A stretch of DNA of 64,000 nucleotides from Virgibacillus_F necropolis_A (GCF_044793635.1 NZ_CP084992.1:868001-932000); one strand, 5' to 3'; counted from the first letter of the stretch, positions 26,659 through 35,484 are shown. Notes: generated by a model from the letters alone, not told the origin. Made by a program: numbers and translations.

Positions 26659-27423
26659 CTAATTTTTATTTTTTTCTTTCGTCTTTTTCTTTTCTTGATT
26701 AGTTGATTCTTTCTTATCTGGTTTCTGCTCTTTTGATGTTTCCTTGCTTTCTTCCTTTTGACTTGTTTCTTCGGAATTATCTTCTGGTACTTGACTTTCT
26801 TCTGCCTTTTTCTGTGTTACTTGACTAACTCTTAATGCTCTTATTTGTTTCGCATAATTTTGATAATGAATAAGTGTTGCAGCATCTTCTACTGGAAGAG
26901 AAACTTTTATAGCAAACTGGTTTTCTGGCAATTCTTCTCTTTGAACTACTTTTAGACTTTCTAAGACTCTACTTGTTTTAACAACATTATTTTCTTCTTT
27001 TAGGGATACAATGATATCAACAAGATCCCCCTCTACAACCTTCTGGTCAATGATTACATTGTCTGTTGCGTTAAGCCATACGACTCGGTGATTAGGGTCA
27101 ATATCAACTTTAGATCGGATAATATTTTTCGTTAATACATTACCTTCCTTAACATTTACAAGAACAACTGAATTCTCAATCATATCCTCTTTTTGGACAA
27201 ATGATGAGGATTGTTCATTTTTTGGAATTTCTACCCATTTAATAATATCTGAAGAATAGTCCGTGTATGCAGCAATATCTTGTTCAGCAACTGCCACTTC
27301 TACCATTTCTCCTAAAGATTGTTTAGCCTCTCTAAGCTCATTTAAAACTAAAGCTGTTGTTACTAAAGCAAGAATAAAAGCTATACTAAGAAAAATAATT
27401 GCTTTTTTTTTGGCATCAATCAT
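26659..27423 (-). CDS. cpaB: CpaB/RcpC-like pilus assembly protein
   Basis: The 254-aa protein has an N-terminal membrane helix, a SAF domain (VAVAEQDIAAYTDYSSDIIKWVEIP, about residues 40-110) and a second beta domain (IDQKVVEGDLVDIIVSL). It ends in a Lys/Glu/Ser-rich low-complexity tail. In Gram-negatives CpaB/RcpC joins the outer part of the machine; in Gram-positives it probably spans the wall. Its ATG overlaps the stop of the preceding gene (ATGA). Confidence 0.85.
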   Translation of the reverse strand: MIDAKKKAIIFLSIAFILALVTTALVLNELREAKQSLGEMVEVAVAEQDIAAYTDYSSDIIKWVEIPKNEQSSSFVQKEDMIENSVVLVNVKEGNVLTKNIIRSKVDIDPNHRVVWLNATDNVIIDQKVVEGDLVDIIVSLKEENNVVKTSRVLESLKVVQREELPENQFAIKVSLPVEDAATLIHYQNYAKQIRALRVSQVTQKKAEESQVPEDNSEETSQKEESKETSKEQKPDKKESTNQEKKKTKEKNKN

Positions 27424-28208
27424 TCTACATTCACTCCAATACTTTCACTTGAATTTCTAACTGCTACTATATGTACATAAGGTAAATTATTCGGTGGTAA
27501 GTAGTTTGGCAGATTGTAATATTCATAGGTATCATTTATTTCAACATCAACGTTTTTACTCACTACTACTACTCTTGAATTATCCCCAAGCTTATTCTCC
27601 AAACCTTCAAGTAAAGTGTGATATTCCCCTTTTGATAAAGGCTTTTTATTATTATCATTTAATCCTTGAAATAGCAGATACTGATTACTTTTCATGTTCT
27701 TATATCTCTTTATAAAAGGATTTTTATTTAGAAATGGTTTCTTGTCAGGAATTATAGACCAACTAACTGTTGTATCTCTACAATCATTAATCCAATTTTT
27801 GATGGAGTTAAAAGAAATCTCATCAGGAAAATGCATCATTTTATTTTTTAAAAAATCAACTTCATAAATAAATTGTGCTCTATTCATTGTTAAGGGAATT
27901 GGATATAGCATGACATTTGGAAGGAGCCAGTTACTTAATCGTGAAAGTCCATCGATATCCGAAATTTTTTCATCGTAGAAATAAATGACTTTTTCACCTT
28001 GGAATGATGAAAAGAACTCAATATTATCTTCAATGCTATATTTCCGAAGCTTAATATCTGATCCAAATAAACTGGATTTTTCTTGTCTTAATTCATTTAA
28101 CAACCCATCATCACTATTTTTAAATAAGTTTGCCGGTCGAATATGTATCGAAATTTCATTTGCTATTTCTTCAGTGATACCATATGTTTCATCTAATACT
28201 ATCTTCAT
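27420..28208 (-). CDS. Unknown Tad-locus protein
   Basis: The 262-aa product is soluble with no signal peptide, and I recognise no domain. It overlaps cpaB by four bases (ATGA), so it is translationally coupled to the pilus operon. Conserved-looking patterns include EKVIYFYDEKISDIDGLSRL and a C-terminal NLPYVHIVAVRNS. It could be a receiver-like or CpaE-like partner without the ATPase domain, a guess from position only. Confidence 0.65.
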   Translation of the reverse strand: MKIVLDETYGITEEIANEISIHIRPANLFKNSDDGLLNELRQEKSSLFGSDIKLRKYSIEDNIEFFSSFQGEKVIYFYDEKISDIDGLSRLSNWLLPNVMLYPIPLTMNRAQFIYEVDFLKNKMMHFPDEISFNSIKNWINDCRDTTVSWSIIPDKKPFLNKNPFIKRYKNMKSNQYLLFQGLNDNNKKPLSKGEYHTLLEGLENKLGDNSRVVVVSKNVDVEINDTYEYYNLPNYLPPNNLPYVHIVAVRNSSESIGVNVE

Positions 28209-28237
28209 TTTATTTACCCCAATTTTAAATTTTTATT

Positions 28238-28843
28238 TCAAAAGTTTATGAATAACATACAGATTGTTACGAAAGCTATTGTTGGTCCAAACGGAACCAT
28301 CTCTCTTTTTTCTCTCATGCCAAAAGTTAAAGCAATAATTCCAATAATAAAAGCTAAAATCGATGAGAAAATTAATAATTCATAAATGAAATTGATGGAA
28401 GTTCCTAGCCCGATAGCGGTAACTAATTTAATGTCTCCCCCCCCTATACCCCCCTTAGAAATAACGGCAATAATTAAAAGAAAGGTAAATGCAAATGCTG
28501 CACCCAATAATCCGTACAAGATTTCTCCGTTAATAATTTGAGTAAAAACAATACTTGGAATAAAAATTGCTAGTAAGCGATCAGGAATAACCATAAACCA
28601 GCCATCAAAGACCGCCGCACTTATTACTAAGGAAATTATAAAAATGTTAATTATACTTAAACAATCTGGACAATTATTAAATAATGTATTTAAATAAAAA
28701 AACACTAAAATTAATGTTAAAGAAACACTCCTGTAATTGATTCCCAAATTTACCAACTTGTATGGAGTATACGATGGAGCAATCTTTAAAATTGAAATCA
28801 CACAAATCATCATAACTATAGAAATAATCCAAAATACCCACAA
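28238..28843 (-). CDS. Prepilin peptidase (TadV/CpaA, A24 family)
   Basis: The 201-aa integral membrane aspartyl protease cleaves the leader of Flp and TadE-type prepilins. Six or so helices are visible, with the two catalytic Asp regions: FDGWFMVIPDR and the GxGD motif GGIGGGDIKLVTAIG. It is first in the pilus operon. A probable promoter lies about 150 bp upstream. Confidence 0.9.
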   Translation of the reverse strand: MWVFWIISIVMMICVISILKIAPSYTPYKLVNLGINYRSVSLTLILVFFYLNTLFNNCPDCLSIINIFIISLVISAAVFDGWFMVIPDRLLAIFIPSIVFTQIINGEILYGLLGAAFAFTFLLIIAVISKGGIGGGDIKLVTAIGLGTSINFIYELLIFSSILAFIIGIIALTFGMREKREMVPFGPTIAFVTICMLFINF

Positions 28844-29441
28844 AATGAAATCAATCCTCTAATAAATTAATAATTTCCACCTTTACTCTTCAATTCGAGC
28901 CTTTACCTAAACCTCATTTCAAATTTTTAAATAAAGTATAATTACTGATAACTATCTACACATTATATATATAAATAATTACATAAATTACGATGATGTC
29001 AATTAATCCTTGTAAAATCAAGCGTTTTATTGGGTATATGCATGCATTGAATTTAGGAAATCTGACTATAAATTTCCATTATTTGTAAATAAAAAGGATA
29101 CAAACACCTAACTAACTGGGTTATTTTTACAGTAAAAACGTTGACAAAAACAATTTGTAGGTATTTATAATCATTTTTCATAATCTTTAACAAAGTGTAA
29201 TTTATCTTGAATTCAAGATAAATATTTGGTGCTTTATCCCTTTGCTGATAAAGGTTTATCGTATAGAAACTTACGTTCAATTTTTCCATAAATCAATTAC
29301 TTTTACTTGTATTCAAAGCCTGACTTTTGAATCGGGTAACACGACAATATAATCATAAAAAGACATGTATCTAATAGTTTTAGATAAAAGAATAAATAAG
29401 CGTCTTTTAACAAAACCTATTCCTGAGAGGGTGAGTAATTA
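28844..29441. promoter_or_regulatory. Divergent control region of the Tad operon and the 93-aa gene
   Basis: This 600-bp AT-rich gap has no supported coding ORF. On the minus strand TTGACA (complement at 28997-29002) with a TATTAT-like -10 could start the Tad operon. On the plus strand TTGACA near 29151 with TTTATA/TATAAT about 17-19 bp on could start the 93-aa gene. A perfect 24-bp palindrome follows at 29200-29223. Confidence 0.45.
29200..29223. promoter_or_regulatory. Perfect 24-bp MarR-type palindrome
   Basis: The half-site ATTTATCTTGAA is followed at once by its exact reverse complement. The core TATCTTGAATTCAAGATA closely resembles the MhqR-type operator TATCTcGAATTCgAGATA known in B. 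subtilis. It lies downstream of a sigma-A-like promoter on plus. No MarR gene is in this window. Confidence 0.5.
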
Positions 29442-29723
29442 ATGACAAAGAAGAAGAAAAGAAATTATTCTGAGGTTGATAATCTTAAGAGGCAACGAAA
29501 TGAGTTAATTCCTGAAGAATTTCCAGAAGGGCCAATAGGTTCACCTATTAATGATGATGAGCCTATCGAAAGTAAATCAACGCCGTGGGAAGAAGGACAA
29601 CGACGTCAAAGCGCATTCGTTTTTCCAGATAAGGAACAGCATGATGATTTACCACGTCAAGCACCAGGTTCACATCCAATTCATGATGAGGATGGAGAGG
29701 TTTTACCAGAAGAAGAGCAGTAG
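29442..29723 (+). CDS. Acidic small hypothetical protein
   Basis: The 93-aa protein has a basic start (MTKKKKRNYSEVDNLKRQRN) and an acidic, Pro-rich remainder with no hydrophobic core: EEFPEGPIGSP, STPWEEGQRRQSAFVFPDKEQ, LPRQAPGSHPIHDED. It looks intrinsically disordered. I recall similar short proteins in Bacillaceae but know no function. GAGAGGGTGAG precedes the ATG. The terminator stem includes its stop codon region. Confidence 0.75.
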   Translation: MTKKKKRNYSEVDNLKRQRNELIPEEFPEGPIGSPINDDEPIESKSTPWEEGQRRQSAFVFPDKEQHDDLPRQAPGSHPIHDEDGEVLPEEEQ

Positions 29724-29764
29724 TTCCTAGTTAGAACTACTGCTCATTACTTGTCTATTTTTTT
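29715..29764 (+). terminator. Rho-independent terminator after the 93-aa gene
   Basis: GAGCAGTAGTTC (29715-29726) pairs perfectly with 29734-29745, and a T-run starts about 11 bases later. The stem overlaps the end of the coding sequence. Confidence 0.6.
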
Positions 29765-30025
29765 TAAAACGAAATATGCACAACCAAAATTACAATACTC
29801 GTACAAATAATCGTCCAATGTGCTTATTTTCGAATCGAAGGCTGCTTTTGAATTTTGGTCGTCATAGAACCCGCGTAACCTGAGCTGATCATAACCCCAA
29901 TCACCAACAATAAAATCGTACTTCGTTAATATATCAGAGAACCGTTCATTTAAACGTTCTGCATCATATCCGTCTTTTATATTTTCCAATATTTCATACG
30001 TTTTTCCATGTAATTCAATCACCAA
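29747..30025 (-). CDS. yutD: YutD family protein (DUF1027)
   Basis: The 92-aa protein carries the DUF1027 hallmark VGDWGYDQLRLRGFYDD, then KISTLDDYLYEYCNFGCAYFVLKK with two Cys. This matches B. subtilis YutD in length and sequence pattern. Function unknown; the protein is cytosolic. It restarts the conserved yut order after the Tad-type insertion. Confidence 0.9.
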   Translation of the reverse strand: MVIELHGKTYEILENIKDGYDAERLNERFSDILTKYDFIVGDWGYDQLRLRGFYDDQNSKAAFDSKISTLDDYLYEYCNFGCAYFVLKKIDK

Positions 30026-30182
30026 ATCTCACCCCACTTAAACTGACTATAGTTTACCATAAAGTTCTCCTTCTCAACCAGATATTATCCTTATTTTACA
30101 AGTGAATATTCTCAAGTCCTGTGAATGAAATTAATTTCATGTAGCAAAATAACCCCATAACTACGATCAAAAGAACAGCGAA

Positions 30183-30247
30183 AGTGCCCGTTATAAGGAA
30201 TCCGACTTATTCCGGTATGTCCTGTGCCAGAACTAGGCAAGGGCACT
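30183..30247. repeat. Inverted repeat in the yutC leader
   Basis: AGTGCCC (30183-30189) pairs with GGGCACT (30241-30247), with GGAAT/ATTCC inside. It lies 28 bases before the yutC start and could fold in the mRNA leader. Confidence 0.4.
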
Positions 30248-30274
30248 ATAGCTAGACAAAAAGGCGGGAAAAAT

Positions 30275-30838
30275 ATGTATAACAAATTTGTAATCGCTAT
30301 ATTACTTTGTACAATGTTCATTTCAGCATGTGGGACTATGAATCAAGAAGCTGAACAGCAGGAACAAATTCAAAATGAACTAGATCCTGCAAGGGATGAT
30401 GGACCTTCCTCTTTTAATGAGGAAAATCGACTGGGATATGTGCATTATACAAGAGATCAATTAAATAATGATGATGAAAATAATCATGCTGCAACAATGG
30501 ACCGACATAAGATAGCCGATATGATTTCACGAATTATTTTGCGTAATGAGGGATTCGATGAGGTGGCTACATTGGTTACAGATAAAGAGGTATTGATTGC
30601 ATATGGTAAAAATGACGAACTTGAGGACAAAACGGCCGCGGATATAGCTAAGAAAACTGCCTTATCCATTATGCCTGGCTTTTTCCATGTTTACGTATCT
30701 GATAATAGAAGTTTAATTCCTGATATACAGAGCCTCCACAATAGTAATACACAACAAGGTACTTATAGGAACACCATAACATCTATTATTGAAGAAATGA
30801 AGAAATCACCTCAAGGAATTGAAAATGAAAACAAATAA
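30275..30838 (+). CDS. yutC: Sporulation lipoprotein YutC (YhcN/YlaJ family)
   Basis: The 187-aa protein has a lipoprotein signal ending FISAC followed by a Gln/Glu-rich stretch, then the YhcN/YlaJ domain: KIADMISRIILRNEGFDEVATLVTDKEVLIAYG and MPGFFHVYVSDN. The family is found in the forespore membrane or coat of spore formers. Start 30275 has AGGCGGG six bases upstream. It is 18 bp before lytH, so the two form an operon. B. subtilis has lipA near here, which is absent from this stretch. Confidence 0.88.
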   Translation: MYNKFVIAILLCTMFISACGTMNQEAEQQEQIQNELDPARDDGPSSFNEENRLGYVHYTRDQLNNDDENNHAATMDRHKIADMISRIILRNEGFDEVATLVTDKEVLIAYGKNDELEDKTAADIAKKTALSIMPGFFHVYVSDNRSLIPDIQSLHNSNTQQGTYRNTITSIIEEMKKSPQGIENENK

Positions 30839-30856
30839 ATACAAGGTGATGATGCT

Positions 30857-31819
30857 ATGAAGATATATCGTATAATCTGTGCCTTACTTATTTTTCTTTT
30901 TATACAAGTAAGTACAGATTCCATTCACGCAGAAGAAAAAGAAGAAGATATCTATGTAAAACGTATGGAACTTTATAAAAAAACAGAAGCTTTAACATTA
31001 ATTCCATGGTATTACCTTGCCGCAATTGATCAATACGAGCGGAATATTCAAAAGGATGTTCCGTCTTCACAGGTTATTTCCATTACCTTTGAACCTGTAA
31101 AATGGTTTGGTATTGGAAACACAGAAAATATGAATGAAAATGTGATTGCATTATTTAATGGCATTGGGAAAGATGGAGATGGAGACCATAAAGCAGATCC
31201 AAATAACCCAGAAGATGTCTTATATACGATGGCCCGTTATTTGCAAAGTTACGGTTACTCAAACGAAGATATCAGAATTGCCCTTTGGAATTATTATCAA
31301 AGAGATTTAAATGTGCAATCAATTATGAATACCGCACGCGTTTTTAATAAATTTAACGGTATTGATTTAGCAGATCGTGTTTTTCCTTTACCATCCAATT
31401 ATAATTATAGTTACAACAATACTTGGGGAAACAGACGAGGGTTCGGTGGTCTTCGGATACATGAAGGAACGGATATTTTTGCAGATTACGGAACACCTGT
31501 TAGATCGACAACATATGGTGTAATCGAATTAATGGGTTGGAATTTATTTGGAGGCTGGCGGATTGGTTTACGTGATGTTCACAACATCTATCATTATTAC
31601 GCCCATCTAAGTAAATATAAGGACGGTATAAAAGTAGGGCAAATTGTCAAACCCGGTGATGTAATTGGTTATGTTGGGTCAACAGGATACGGACCCCCAG
31701 GCACATCTGGAAAGTTTCCACCGCACTTACACTATGGAATGTATAAGGATAACGGATATAGTGAATGGTCATTTGACCCATATCCGTATTTGAAGAAATG
31801 GCAACGCATGGAAAAATAA
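30857..31819 (+). CDS. lytH: L-Ala-D-Glu endopeptidase LytH (M23 family)
   Basis: The 320-aa protein has a signal peptide (residues 1-25), a helical domain, and an M23 metallopeptidase domain from about residue 185. The zinc/active-site motifs are LRIHEGTDIFADYGTPV (H..D) and PPHLHYGMY (HxH). B. subtilis LytH trims stem peptides to single L-Ala during spore cortex maturation. The ATG has AAGGTGATG upstream. It ends the yutC-lytH unit and is followed by a strong terminator. Confidence 0.93.
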   Translation: MKIYRIICALLIFLFIQVSTDSIHAEEKEEDIYVKRMELYKKTEALTLIPWYYLAAIDQYERNIQKDVPSSQVISITFEPVKWFGIGNTENMNENVIALFNGIGKDGDGDHKADPNNPEDVLYTMARYLQSYGYSNEDIRIALWNYYQRDLNVQSIMNTARVFNKFNGIDLADRVFPLPSNYNYSYNNTWGNRRGFGGLRIHEGTDIFADYGTPVRSTTYGVIELMGWNLFGGWRIGLRDVHNIYHYYAHLSKYKDGIKVGQIVKPGDVIGYVGSTGYGPPGTSGKFPPHLHYGMYKDNGYSEWSFDPYPYLKKWQRMEK

Positions 31820-31820
31820 T

Positions 31821-31860
31821 AAGAGCCATTGTGATGTTTTACCACCACAATGGCTCTTAT
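31821..31860. terminator. Bidirectional terminator between lytH and metS
   Basis: AAGAGCCATTGTG (31821-31833) pairs with CACAATGGCTCTT (31846-31858). It lies between the convergent stop codons of lytH and the transporter small subunit. Confidence 0.85.
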
Positions 31861-31977
31861 TTAATTATTTGATTTAGCTTCCTTTGATTTTTTTACGGCA
31901 TTCATAATACTCGCCGCAAGTCCACCCCAGATAATAACCATACCAAGAATCATGATAAATATTGCACTGGCACTCAT
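31861..31977 (-). CDS. NSS transporter small subunit (MetS-like)
   Basis: The 38-aa protein (MSASAIFIMILGMVIIWGG then AASIMNAVKKSKEAK) has one membrane helix and a basic tail, the pattern of MetS-type small subunits that accompany MetP-type Na+-coupled methionine/alanine importers. It begins one base after the transporter's stop codon, with GGGGG of the upstream gene's end as ribosome-binding site, so the two are translationally coupled. It is short enough to be missed by length cut-offs. Confidence 0.85.
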   Translation of the reverse strand: MSASAIFIMILGMVIIWGGLAASIMNAVKKSKEAKSNN

Positions 31978-31978
31978 A

Positions 31979-33493
31979 TTATTTGCCCCCTTTGGAATTA
32001 TCTACTGTCTTCCATTTTTTTAGTGAAAGTAGAATAGCTACAACAATTGCCCCAATAGCAACGGCCCAACCGCCATAGGTTATAAACGCATCGCTATATC
32101 CACCATAGTTCCCTGTTTCAGTATCAAATTCCTGTAATAAATTTTGTTCAAATAATCTAAACATTTGATAACCTAATACAATTGGTGTAATGATACTTAA
32201 GCTTATCGTCCACCAAGCTCCTAATTTTATATCAGAAATTTCATTTGCATGTTCTTTAAATTCTCCAAGCTTACGGAAAACCCAAGCCATTAAGACCACT
32301 TCGACTAATCCAAGGAATGCAACACCAAATTGATTGATGAAATAATCAGCAACATCAAGGAAATTCAAGCCACCTTGTGTAGCGAAAAGCAAGGAAACAA
32401 GTGCGGCAAGACCGCCACCAAATAACACTGCTTTATTTCTTGAAATATTAAATTTGTCTACTAATCCTGCTACATATGTTTCTGTAATTGACATTAAGGA
32501 CGTTAGTCCAGCCAGAACAAGTGAAGCAAAGAATAAGAATCCAAAAAGTGCATTAAATGCTGGGAACTGATTAATAATTTCCGGGAATACCACAAATGCT
32601 AATCCAACTCCACCGGCTACTACTTCATCTACTCCTACCCCTTGTTGAGATGCCATAAATCCAAGTACAGAAAACACCCCAATACCACAGAGTAATTCAA
32701 AACTAGAGTTACCAAAACCAGTGATGAATGCATTGTTAGTAATATCTGATTTTTTCGGTAAATAACTTGAGTATGTAATCATAATTGCAAATGCAATCGA
32801 CATACTAAAGAAAATTTGTCCATATGCCGCAACCCAAACAGATGGATCCAACATTTTCCCGAAATCAGGTGCAAAGAATGCTTCTAATCCTTCCAATGCT
32901 CCAGGTAATGTAACTGCACGAATTACAATAATAATAAATATGATTACCAACGCTGGTATGAATATTCTGTTTGCAACCTCGATCCCTTTTTTAACACCTT
33001 TAAATAATATACCGAGTACAACAATCCATACAATTATTAACGGAATAAGAACTCCAGGTACAAAACCACCTATTTCACCCGGATCTGCTAAGTTTAAGTA
33101 TTCACCAAACAGAAATGCTCCTGTATCGTCTCCCCAGCTTAAATTGAAAGAGAAAACAGAATATGATATTGCCCAGGCAATAATAACGGAGTAGTACGTT
33201 GATATGACGAAGGCTACTAATACTGCCCACCAGCCAACCCATTCAGCTTTTTTATTAATTCTTTTGTACGTTAAAGGTGCAGACCCTTTGTACTTGTGAC
33301 CCATTGTAAATTCCATAATAAGGATTGGAATCCCCGCTGTAAGAAGCGCAAACAAATATGGTATAAAGAATGCTCCTCCACCATTTTCATATGCTACTGC
33401 TGGGAATCGCCAAATATTTCCTAATCCGACTGCCGAACCAACAGCAGCCATAATAAACCCTGCTCGTGTACCCCATTGAGACCTTGTCTCCAT
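31979..33493 (-). CDS. Sodium-dependent amino acid transporter (NSS/SNF family, MetP-like)
   Basis: The 504-aa protein has about 12 helices. It carries the NSS signature RAGFIMAAVGSAVGLGNIWRFP at its start, with sodium-site residues in VGSAVGLGN and the later LAGLTSLMSI. The presence of a MetS-like subunit suggests methionine or alanine as substrate, by analogy with the Corynebacterium MetPS system. It is preceded by a 12-bp perfect inverted repeat in its leader. Substrate is inferred. Confidence 0.9.
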   Translation of the reverse strand: METRSQWGTRAGFIMAAVGSAVGLGNIWRFPAVAYENGGGAFFIPYLFALLTAGIPILIMEFTMGHKYKGSAPLTYKRINKKAEWVGWWAVLVAFVISTYYSVIIAWAISYSVFSFNLSWGDDTGAFLFGEYLNLADPGEIGGFVPGVLIPLIIVWIVVLGILFKGVKKGIEVANRIFIPALVIIFIIIVIRAVTLPGALEGLEAFFAPDFGKMLDPSVWVAAYGQIFFSMSIAFAIMITYSSYLPKKSDITNNAFITGFGNSSFELLCGIGVFSVLGFMASQQGVGVDEVVAGGVGLAFVVFPEIINQFPAFNALFGFLFFASLVLAGLTSLMSITETYVAGLVDKFNISRNKAVLFGGGLAALVSLLFATQGGLNFLDVADYFINQFGVAFLGLVEVVLMAWVFRKLGEFKEHANEISDIKLGAWWTISLSIITPIVLGYQMFRLFEQNLLQEFDTETGNYGGYSDAFITYGGWAVAIGAIVVAILLSLKKWKTVDNSKGGK

Positions 33494-33515
33494 TTTTTTG
33501 ACCTCCCCATGTCTT

Positions 33516-33557
33516 ATTCCTTCTAAAGTATGTCTATGAAAAAAGTTTAGAAGGAAT
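33516..33557 (-). promoter_or_regulatory. Leader hairpin before metP-like gene
   Basis: ATTCCTTCTAAA (33516-33527) and its perfect complement (33546-33557) form a stem with an 18-nt loop. It ends ten bases before the ribosome-binding site of the NSS transporter gene. It could stabilise the mRNA or hide the start site. Confidence 0.4.
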
Positions 33558-33654
33558 GTTATAAATGTTTACTTTTTTCAGATATTTATGATTATATTAT
33601 AACCCTACCTTAAAACTATGTCAAAGCAATTTTGATATAGTTAAATCTCTCTTA

Positions 33655-33694
33655 CCAAAAAACAGGCTGCCGAGTATTATACCTCAACAGCCTG
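33655..33694 (-). terminator. Terminator after nhaC-like gene
   Basis: On the minus strand CAGGCTG (33688-33694) pairs with CAGCCTG (33663-33669), followed by a T-rich tail, just behind the nhaC-like stop codon. Confidence 0.75.
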
Positions 33695-33703
33695 ATCTGG
33701 CAA

Positions 33704-35260
33704 CTATATATTAGATGACTTCGTTTTATTTATAAAATGAATAAAGAAACTGATCACTATTATTAATACTAGTGTTAATAGTAGGGATAAAAGAATATTA
33801 CCTGAATATCCTATTACCAGGTAACTAATACACCCTACAACTGCTGCAAGGCAAGCATACGGTAGCTGAGTTATTACATGGGCAATATGGTTTGAGCCAG
33901 CACCTGTTGAAGATAGAATAGTTGTATCTGAAATAGGTGAACAGTGATCTCCAAATACCGAACCTGCTAAAACAGCTGCAAGGGATGGTAACAATAATGA
34001 TACATCCGTAATAACTGTAACCTCTGCTGCAATCGGCAACATAATTCCAAATGTTCCCCAGGAAGTTCCTGTAGCCAATGCCATCAAGCTAGCAATAATG
34101 AAAAAGAGGAATGGTAATAATGCAGCATCAATTGATGCTCTTTCCACTAATTGCGCAAGGTAATCTCCAGTTCCTAACGTATCAATTATAGAGCCAATCA
34201 TCCATGCTAATAATAAAATATAAATGGCAGGAAGCATTGTCTTTATACCTTCAGCAAATATTTTCAATCCATTTACCCTAGGTTTACTTTGTACTAGATG
34301 GAAGATAAATGCTAAAGCAACTGCGAGTATTCCTCCAATGAATAAAGAAAGGTTAACATTCGTATTAGCAAAAATGTTCAATAGTGTCACATCTGTACTC
34401 GCTTGAGCTCCTGTTATAATCATTGCACCAACTGTTCCAACTACCAATACAATAATAGGAACAATCAAATGATATAATTTACCATTCTTATGTGGTTCAA
34501 AAACTTCACCTAAATCACCTGGAATATTTTTTTCATCAGGATCAATTAGTTCTCCTTTTTCAACAGCCCGTTCTTCATGCTTGCGCATAGGGCCAATATC
34601 CATTTTTAAATAAGCTGTGAAAAATACTAATAGTAAAGCTCCAATTGCATAAAAGTTTAAAGGTATCATTTTGATAAATGCCTCTAATGGTTGTAGATCC
34701 GTTATGCCGTTCGCGACAAGCAGACTGCCAATTACTCCAATAATGTACGCTCCCCAACTCGATATAGGAGATAACACCGTTACGGGGGCTGACGTAGAGT
34801 CTATGAGATATGCTAGCCTGGCCCTTGAAATTTTATGTCTGTCCGTAAGTGGTCGTGCAATCTGCCCAACAGCTAGTGCATTAAAATAATCGTCAATAAA
34901 TATAATTAATCCTAAAACTGCTGTCATTACTTGTGCACCCGTACGAGTTTTCACTCGTTTGATCATGTATTCTCCAAATGCACGACTTCCTCCTGATGCA
35001 GTTAGAAATGCCGTCATAATTCCTAGAAGTAACAAAAACCCTAGTAACAATAAATTACCGACATTAAGTCCTTCTGCTGTATAGAAAATTTGATAAAAAA
35101 CAACCCAGATTTCTTCAATTGTCCCCAGTATATTAAAGTCATGGATAAACAATGCTCCAACAAGGATTCCAATTCCGAGTGATAATAATACTCTTTTTGT
35201 AAGTAATACCAAAACAAGCATGAGAATTGCTGGTATTAATGAATAAATCGTTCCTTCCAT
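33704..35260 (-). CDS. nhaC: NhaC-family Na+/H+ antiporter
   Basis: The 518-aa protein has about 11-12 membrane helices and the NhaC family pattern FIDDYFNALAVGQIARPLTDRHKISRARLAYLIDSTSAPV. Further on it has SLMALATGTSWGTFGIMLPIA and VFGDHCSPISDTTILSSTGAGS. It exchanges Na+ (or organic anions) for protons across the membrane. ATG 35260 follows GGAGGTAAGAAGA; the 27-codon extension upstream runs into a structured repeat. Some family members move malate/lactate or lysine, so substrate is only likely. Confidence 0.9.
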   Translation of the reverse strand: MEGTIYSLIPAILMLVLVLLTKRVLLSLGIGILVGALFIHDFNILGTIEEIWVVFYQIFYTAEGLNVGNLLLLGFLLLLGIMTAFLTASGGSRAFGEYMIKRVKTRTGAQVMTAVLGLIIFIDDYFNALAVGQIARPLTDRHKISRARLAYLIDSTSAPVTVLSPISSWGAYIIGVIGSLLVANGITDLQPLEAFIKMIPLNFYAIGALLLVFFTAYLKMDIGPMRKHEERAVEKGELIDPDEKNIPGDLGEVFEPHKNGKLYHLIVPIIVLVVGTVGAMIITGAQASTDVTLLNIFANTNVNLSLFIGGILAVALAFIFHLVQSKPRVNGLKIFAEGIKTMLPAIYILLLAWMIGSIIDTLGTGDYLAQLVERASIDAALLPFLFFIIASLMALATGTSWGTFGIMLPIAAEVTVITDVSLLLPSLAAVLAGSVFGDHCSPISDTTILSSTGAGSNHIAHVITQLPYACLAAVVGCISYLVIGYSGNILLSLLLTLVLIIVISFFIHFINKTKSSNI

Positions 35261-35324
35261 TCTTCTTACCTCCACATATTTTATATGAAAGTGCACGGAG
35301 ATACGTATAAAGAGAAACTTGATT

Positions 35325-35441
35325 CGCGGGGTTCTTCCCACTGAGTGTTAGTTGAACCGATCCGGCTTGTACGGGCAGTTAGCTCCCACCTATGGTTACT
35401 CCATTTATGATGTGGCGGGTTACTGCTCGTCAAACTGCGAA
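35325..35441 (-). repeat. Folded repeat before nhaC, possible IS200/IS605 end
   Basis: The GC-rich 115-bp unit begins TTCGCAG on the minus strand and ends CCCCGCGAA, with the ends complementary. Inside, CGAGCAGTAACCCGCCAC pairs imperfectly with GTGGGAGCTAACTGCCCG, and GGTTC pairs with GAACC. Similar folded right ends occur in IS200/IS605 elements; this may be a relic. It lies 65 bp before the nhaC start on the same strand, so it is also in its leader. Confidence 0.4.
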
Positions 35442-35451
35442 AAAAGCACAC

Positions 35452-35484
35452 AAAAAAACAATGATAGAAAATAACCTACCATTG
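35452..35484 (-). terminator. Terminator behind the 37-codon ORF
   Basis: CAATG(A/G)TAG on the minus strand (35476-35484 with 35459-35467) forms a hairpin followed by T7, 16 bases after the stop codon of the small Cys-containing ORF. Confidence 0.7.

Noticed and set aside
29053..29289. 78-aa minus-strand ORF in the Tad control region
   Set aside because: It has no ribosome-binding site, unlikely composition and overlaps the palindrome and promoter signals.
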